DNA of 64,000 bases, taken from positions 3,038,001 through 3,102,000 of the forward strand of contig NZ_CP186274.1 of assembly GCF_049331405.1 (NCBI RefSeq), in the 5' to 3' direction. Made by a program: the position numbers and the translations under genes. Below are positions 58,959 to 64,000 of this stretch, in pieces (the first letter of the stretch is position 1; each line of letters starts with the position of its first letter). The notes beneath the pieces were generated by a model that worked only from the letters and a program-made list of their open reading frames with translations, was not told where the DNA came from and did no database searches. The DNA comes from PoT sp049331405 (lineage in GTDB: Bacteria > Planctomycetota > Planctomycetia > Isosphaerales > Isosphaeraceae).

Positions 58959-59835
58959 ATGGAGACCTATTCGATGGACCGGCGCGAGCGGGTCATGGCG
59001 GCCCACGACGCCGGGGATGCCATGCGGGCCGAGATCGCCGAGCGGTTCTCGGTCAGCGTCTTGTGGATCCGCGACCTGGTCCGCCTGCGACGCGAGACCG
59101 GCTCGATCGCCCCGAGGTCCCACGGCGGCGGCTGCTTCCCGGCCTTCGACGCCGCCGCGGCCCATAGGCTCCGCGAGGCGGTCAAGGCGGACCCCGACGC
59201 CACCCTCGAGGAACTGGCCCAGGCCGCGGGCGTCGAGTGCAGCCCCTCGATCGTGCATCGCGCCCTGAAGCGCGAGGGGATCACGCGGAAAAAAAGTCCC
59301 GCCGGGCGGCCGAGCAAGACCGGCCGGGGCTGAGGGCGCTGCGGGAGGCCTGGCGCGAGGAATTCGCCGCGGTGGACCCGTCCCGGTTGGTGTTCGTGGA
59401 TGAGACGGGCTCCTCGACGGCGTCGGACCGGACCCACAGGCGCTCCCCCAGCGGCGTACGGGTCGACGGCCCGGCCCCGCACGGCCACTGGAAGGTGGTG
59501 ACGCTGACGGGCGATCCGCCTCGATGGCGTGCCCGAGTCGGCCTGCCTGGGCTTTGACGGGGCGATGGACGGTGCCTGCTTCGAGTCCTACGTGGAGGCC
59601 TGCCTGGCGCCGGCGCTGAGGCCCGGGGACATCGTGGTGATGGACAACCTGTCCTGCCACAAGGCGTAGGCGGTGAGGCGGCTGATCGAGGCGGCCGGCG
59701 CCGAGGTCCGCTATCTGCCGGCGTACAGCCCGGAATACAACCCGATCGAGAAGGACCAGGCAGACTCCACCTCAAGCGACGGGTGGTGCGCGGCCACCGA
59801 CGCCGGTTACCATCGACTTCGCCCGGTTGCTTGAG
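58959..59835 (+). pseudogene. IS630-family transposase, frameshifted
   Basis: ATG 58959 has GGAGGG ~10 bp upstream. First part: helix-turn-helix (RRERVMAAHDAGDAMRAEIAERFSVSVLWI) and a second one. A -1 frameshift at A_AAA_AAG (59290-59296) leads to the DDE part: LVFVDETGSST (first Asp). Near 59515 a second frame change is needed to reach DGVPESACLGFDGAMDG and VVMDNLSCHKA (second Asp), which meets an in-frame TAG at about 59667; the third acid is in NPIEK. A further frame change follows. The first shift may be programmed; the others mark decay. Confidence 0.8.
59290..59296 (+). promoter_or_regulatory. Slippery heptamer A_AAA_AAG for -1 frameshifting
   Basis: In the transposase frame the sequence reads A AAA AAG, the canonical bacterial -1 slippery site. 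After slipping, the frame continues with KSRRAAEQDRPG and on to the first catalytic Asp. Its position between the DNA-binding and DDE parts fits a programmed transposase fusion, although the copy is otherwise broken. Confidence 0.6.
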
Positions 59836-59885
59836 CTGGCCGCGTGGTGCCGACAGCACCTGGCCGAGACCCCCGGAGGGATGAC

Positions 59886-60073
59886 ATGGCCGCCGCCGCC
59901 CGACGCATCGTTCCCCCCCGCCCCTGACGACCGCCCCTTGCCCGCCGGCGATCACGCCGACCGTCTGGGCCCGACTGCCGGAGGAGCGGCAGCGACAGCT
60001 CCGAGACCTACTCGGGCAGCTCCTGGCCAGGCTCCTGGCGGCCACTCGCGGCGAGGAGGCCGGTCATGAATGA
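59886..60073 (+). pseudogene. Small gene upstream of serine recombinase, frameshifted
   Basis: Begins MAAAARRIVPP from ATG 59886, then the frame breaks at a C7 run (59913-59919); the downstream frame reads PTVWARLPEERQRQLRDLLGQLLARLLAATR and ends GHE-stop, with its TGA overlapping the recombinase ATG region. The same plan (short protein with a 'L(P/T)(E/D)(E/D)RRQR' helix, coupled to a recombinase) is seen at 63398-63205. Confidence 0.45.
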
Positions 60074-60994
60074 TCCTCTCCGCTCGCCCAAGCTCAGGCC
60101 CTGGCACCTCGACCGCTCGGCATTCGTCTACGTCCGCCAATCCACGCCCCAGCAGGTGAGCGACCATCAGGAGTCCACCGCGCGTCAGTACGCCCTCGCC
60201 GACAGGGCAGCACACCTCGGATGGGCGGCCGATCGCATCACCATCATCGACGAAGACCTGGGCAAGAGCGGCCAGTCGATCGAGGGCGCCCAGGATTCCA
60301 GCGGCTCCTGGCCGAGGTCGCCCTCGATCACGTCGGGCTGATCCTCGGCCTGGAGATGAGCCGCCTGGCCCGCTCCAACCGGGACTGGCACCAGCTCCTG
60401 GAGCTCTGCGCCCGCTTCCGCGTGCTGCTGGCCGACGCCGAGGCGGTCTACGACCCGGCCGACCACAACGACAGGCTCCTGCTCGGCCTGCACGGCATGA
60501 TGAGCGAGGCGGAGCTTCACGTGCTCAAGGAACGCATGTATCAGGGCAAGCTCAACAAGGCCCGCCGCGGGGCGCTGATGGGCGTGCCCCCGCTCGGCTA
60601 CGTCCGGCTCGCCACGGGCGAGTGGGCCATCGACCCCGACGAGCGGGTGCAGGCCACCGTCCGGCTGATCTTCGACCGATTCGATCGGGAGGCGACCCTG
60701 CACGGCCTGCTCCGCTACCTGGTCCGTCACGGGATCCGCATCCCGGTACGGTCCAATTCCGGCCCGAACCGGGGCGAACTCGAATGGCGGCGACCGAACC
60801 GGACGACGCTCTCGAACCTGATGCATCACCCGAGCTACGCCGGGGCTTACCGGTTCGGCCACCGGCAGGTCGACCCGCGGCACAAGCGGCCGGGCCGGCC
60901 GGCCACCGGCAGGAAGAACCGCCGGCCGGAGGAGTGCCTGGTGCTGATCCGCGACCGACTGCCGGCCTACATCGCCTGGATGTTGCAGCCATAA
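60066..60994 (+). pseudogene. Large serine recombinase, N-terminal part, interrupted
   Basis: Resolvase domain from ATG 60066 (RSAFVYVRQSTPQQVSDHQESTARQ with the catalytic Ser), then a one-base loss near 60285 shifts the frame; GFQRLLAEVALDHVGLILGLEMSRLARS and the E-region helix follow. The recombinase domain (ALMGVPPLGYVRL ... LMHHPSYAGAYRFG) continues to DRLPAYIAW, where the family pattern stops at 60979 and foreign sequence gives a stop at 60994. The missing C-terminal part resumes at 63538. Confidence 0.82.
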
Positions 60995-61058
60995 TGCCTC
61001 CATCTTCACGCGTCGTCGACCCTCCTCGGCGGAGGGCCGTGGTGTCCAATCCGGCGAA

Positions 61059-63218
61059 TCATCGCCGCTTTCCCTTCGAGATCGGCCCGGTCATCGCAGC
61101 GGGGTAGGCGACCGCCCCGCGTCTCGAGTGGGCCATGAGCTTCCGCAGTCGCTCCCTCTCCCTCCGATCGGCCCGGATGATCCACGGCCCGTGGGCCGAG
61201 ACTCGCCGGGCATGTAACCAACCCCGGCCCGCCCAGTCGCGAAGCTTCCCGCCCGACACGCCGAGCTCTCGCGCCAGGCCGGACACCCACCATTCGTCCT
61301 TCCCCAGTCGCCCCTCGTCCTTCCCGCCGTCGCTCAACCCGCGGCGCGACATCAGCTTCCTCACGGACATCGCCGTGTAGCCCCGGCCGCCTTCGGCGGC
61401 CGGAGGCCTTCCTCATTGAGCCGGGCCGCGATCTGGCCCGCCGTGAATCCCTCGCGGCGCAACCGGGCGAGCCGCTCGAATAATCGGGCGTGGTCGCGAA
61501 GGTGCTCGTGGAGCTGGACCGGGCGGATGACCTCGTGGCGACTCTTGGAGCCGCCATTCCATTCTATTTCCACGTTTACATATTCGCTGTCTTTGCGGAC
61601 ATGGACGACGACCCGCTCGACCAGCAGGCGGACGATCTCCTTCCGCTCGGCGGGCGTCGTCGACGGGGCCTCCCACAGCGACGGGATGTCGCGGGACAAC
61701 GCGGCGATCCGGGCGAGCTCGTCGCCGCTCAGCTCGGCAGGCCGGTCCCGTCGGTATCGGTCATATTCTTCTTCGAGCCGACGTTGATCGCTCAATGCCT
61801 CCTCCCAGCGACGCTCCAACGTCCGGGCGACGAGGCGGTTCTCCGGCTCGACCGCGTGGTACTGCCGCTCGGCACGCCCCGATTCATAACGCGCCCGCTC
61901 CAGTTGTTGCACCCAGTGGCGGTGGAGGCGGTCGCGTTCCTGACGGACGTCCCGGGCCGCCTGGAGGCTCAGCTCCAGCGCCGCGGGCTCCAGGGCGCGA
62001 AGGACCTGGCGCGCCACGAGGTCATCGACCGGCGTCGTCCTCAGGCCGTGGCACCTCGGCCCCGTGCCCACCTTCAGGTGTTGTTCGCACGAATAATATG
62101 CGGCGGACTTGCTCGGATAGGTGGAGTGCATCCGGTGGCCGCAGGTGCCGCAGGCCACCAGCCCCGCCAGCAGAGCAACGCCCCCGCGCGCGCGCCCGGC
62201 GAGCCGGCGACCGAGCGGTTCTGCTCGAGGCGTCGGAGGTTCGCCAGGTATCGATCCCAGCCGATGTACGCCGGGAGGCGGTCCTTCAGTAACACCTTCC
62301 ACTCCGAGATCGGCAGCCACCGTTGCCCTCGTCCGTGGCCGCCCGCCGCCTTCGCCCTCGGCTCGTCCCGGCGACGCCCGTAGGCATAGGCCCCGGCGTA
62401 GGTCGGGTTGTGCAACATCTGGTTCAGCGTCGGCAGCACGGGACGACGCCAGGTCAATTGGCCGCGGAGTGCCCCTCCCTGAGCTCGCATCCCCAGGCGG
62501 ATGCCGTTCCGGACCAGATAATGGAACACGCCATAGATCGAACCGATTTCATCGAACTTGTCGAAGATCAGGCGCACGACGTCGCGGGCCTGCTCGTCGG
62601 GGTCGAAGGCCAGCTCGCCGGATGGCAGCTTGACGTACCCGCAAGGGACCTTGGAGAACAGCTCTCCGCGCTCGGCCTTATGGAGCCGGCCTCGATCCAA
62701 TCGATTCCTCATGGTAATGAGCTCGAATTCGCTGATGGTCCCCTTCAGGCCGAGCAGGAGCCTGTCGTTGGTGTCGTTGGCGTCATAGACGCCGTCCTGA
62801 TCGGCCAGGAGCGTCCCGAAGAGGGCGCAGACCTCGAGCAGGTGGTGCCACTCCTGGACGTCCGGGAGAGGCGGCTCATCTCCAGGCCCAGGACCAGGCC
62901 GACGTGATCCATCGTGACCTCGGCGAGCAGCCGTTGGAATCCGCGCCGTCGGTCGGGCTCCCTGGCGCTCCGACCCTGGTCGTCATCGATGACCAGGACC
63001 CGATCGGCGGGCCACCCCAGGGCCAGTGCCTGGCCGACCAGCTCATATTGTCTCTCTCGCGACTCCTTATGGTCGAGCACCTGCTGCGGGCTGGACTGGC
63101 GGATGTAGATGACCGCCAGGAGGTCCAGATGCCGGTCTCGGATCTTGGGCGATCGCCGACCCCGGGCGGCCGCAGGCAGGCCGCCCGGGGCACCGGCGGA
63201 CGGGTCATGGCTCATCAT
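61059..63218 (-). pseudogene. Large serine recombinase, opposite strand, frameshifted
   Basis: Start ATG 63218. Resolvase domain (LLAVIYIRQSSPQQVLDHKESRERQY; MDHVGLVLGLEMSRLSRTS), frame change near 62862, then LDRGRLHKAERGELFSKVPCGYVKL and LTWRRPVLPTLNQMLHNPTYAGAYAYG, frame change near 62190 in a GC dinucleotide run, then the Cys-containing zinc ribbon (GLVACGTCGHRMHS), coiled coil and PVQLHEHLRDHARLFERL, frame change near 61385, ending in a MerR-like helix-turn-helix (LARELGVSGGKLRDWAGRGWL). All parts of a ~700-residue recombinase are present in order, so it may have decayed recently. Confidence 0.82.
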
Positions 63219-63398
63219 GTGCCACCTCTCTTCCGGCCGGCGGTGCCGCGAGTTGATGGGCCATGACGCGGCTGAGCGCCCGGAGCGTCCGCTGCCGCCG
63301 GTCGTCGGTCAGGGCCAGCCAGAGCCGGCCCGGCGGCGGGAACGCCCTCGGCCCTGTCCGGCGCGGGGGGGGACACTTTCGCCCGATGATCGTCGCAT
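63205..63398 (-). pseudogene. Small companion gene of the recombinase, frameshifted
   Basis: ATG 63398 gives MRRSSGESVPP, then a C8 run (63365-63372 on the other strand) breaks the frame; the following frame reads RAFPPPGRLWLALTDDRRQRTLRALSRVMAHQL and ends VAHDEP-stop, overlapping the recombinase ATG at 63218. It matches in plan the companion gene at 59886. Confidence 0.45.
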
Positions 63399-63537
63399 GA
63401 GGGGCCTCCCTGTCGGGACTTGATCCGGCGCCCTTCGATCCATTCGACGAGACTGAGCAGCGCCGCGAGCCCGATTATGGGCAGGTCCGAGGATGGTCCG
63501 CGAGGTGTGACTTCGGTGGGAGTCCGTCTGCTACTTC

Positions 63538-64000
63538 TGGGATCGATTCCGGGCCAATCAGGAGCGGCTCGAGGCCAATCGGGCACGCCAGGGCCGACCG
63601 GGCGCGCCGCGACAAGGGCACTCGCTGCTCGCCGGGTTGCTGCGATGCGGGCGATGCGGGCGGCGGATGATCGTGCTCTACTCGGGACCGAAGGATCTTC
63701 ACGCTTACACCTGTACTCGTGGCCCCACGGGCTATGGGGAGCCGCTCTGCCAGGGCCTCCCCGGCCCGGTGCTCGACGAACTGGTGGCCGGCCGGGTCCT
63801 GGCGGCCGTCGAGCCGGCGGCGTTGGAGGCGAGCCTGGCGGCGGTGACCGCCGTGGAACGAGAGCGGGCCGAACTGGCCCGGCACTGGCAACTGCGCCGA
63901 GAGCGGGCCGATTATGAGGTCGATCGAGCGGCCCGTCAGTATCAGGCCTGCGAGCCGGAGAATCGCCTGGTCGGGCGCGAGCTGGAGCGTCGCTGGGAGG
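63538..64000 (+). pseudogene. Large serine recombinase, C-terminal part (runs off window)
   Basis: The frame beginning near 63532 reads YFWDRFRANQERLEANRARQG, then the zinc ribbon (LLAGLLRCGRCGRRMIVLYSG, YTCTRG), the coiled coil (VERERAELARHWQLRRERADYEVDRAARQYQ) and ENRLVGRELERRWE at the window end. It is the C-terminal continuation of the recombinase interrupted at 60979. It stays open to base 64000. Confidence 0.8.

Larger units (their letters stand above)
60980..63537. mobile_element. Recombinase-bearing insertion inside another recombinase gene
   Basis: About 2.56 kb of sequence separates two halves of one plus-strand serine recombinase: ...PAYIAW before 60980 and DRFRANQERLEANR after 63540. 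The segment carries an opposite-strand recombinase and its small companion gene. Ends are uncertain by ~20 bp: TGG occurs at both junctions, and the ends show only weak terminal similarity (GTTGCAG near 60983; CTGCTAC read inward from 63529-63535), with no clear long inverted repeat. Confidence 0.7.

Noticed and set aside
58848..59660. 270-residue minus-strand reading across the IS630 copy
   Set aside because: Antisense to recognisable transposase motifs.

Overview
The window is high-GC chromosomal DNA that looks planctomycete, most likely from the Isosphaeraceae/Gemmataceae side of the phylum; this is inferred from gene content only. The signs are three DUF1559 'GFTLIELLVVIAIIA' pilin-like proteins, three sulfatases, an ECF sigma factor overlapping a zinc-finger Ser/Thr kinase, a TIGR02996-type protein and many secreted or membrane proteins without recognisable function. 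No rRNA, tRNA or CRISPR array was seen.

Layout. 1-7.6 kb: end of an SgcJ/EcaC-like protein, a Gly-rich repeat/TPR secreted protein, a lipoprotein, a TlpA-like thioredoxin, then an overlapping operon (sigma factor, kinase, coiled-coil protein). 7.8-9.4 kb: first lipoprotein + DUF1559 pair. 9.4-14.2 kb: AraC regulator and a two-gene signalling operon (hybrid histidine kinase, then a receiver-GGDEF diguanylate cyclase). 14.5-17.2 kb: a diverged ribosome-recycling-factor paralogue, a short endonuclease V and a membrane acyltransferase. 17.1-21.6 kb: a carbamoyltransferase / SxtJ-like / DUF5989 / SGNH-hydrolase operon, probably for decorating a glycan or secreted small molecule. 22-28.1 kb: cyclase-family protein, large membrane protein, threonine ammonia-lyase and YchF. 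28.7-31.4 kb: a two-gene ABC exporter with a strong terminator.

31.4-37 kb is the least familiar part: a Ser/Thr kinase with an unrecognised N-terminal domain faces an operon of a tandem winged-helix protein and a 1027-residue protein joining an N-terminal P-loop ATPase to an FtsK/SpoIIIE motor. I propose this as a candidate undescribed system, possibly defensive; that role is inference. 37.2-43.4 kb: three sulfatases with a Crp/Fnr regulator. 43.4-58.5 kb: housekeeping and stress genes (PNPOx-like, sugar isomerase, unusual MBL-fold protein, macro domain, FAD oxidoreductase with AraC regulator, GATase II facing YbdK) and two further lipoprotein + DUF1559 pairs.

58.8-64 kb is a mobile-element graveyard: an IS1595-like remnant, a frameshifted IS630 transposase with a canonical A_AAA_AAG slippery site, and a large serine recombinase split by a ~2.55 kb insertion that carries a second, opposite-strand serine recombinase. 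All of these carry frameshifts. The gene at the left edge and the split recombinase at the right edge run out of the window.
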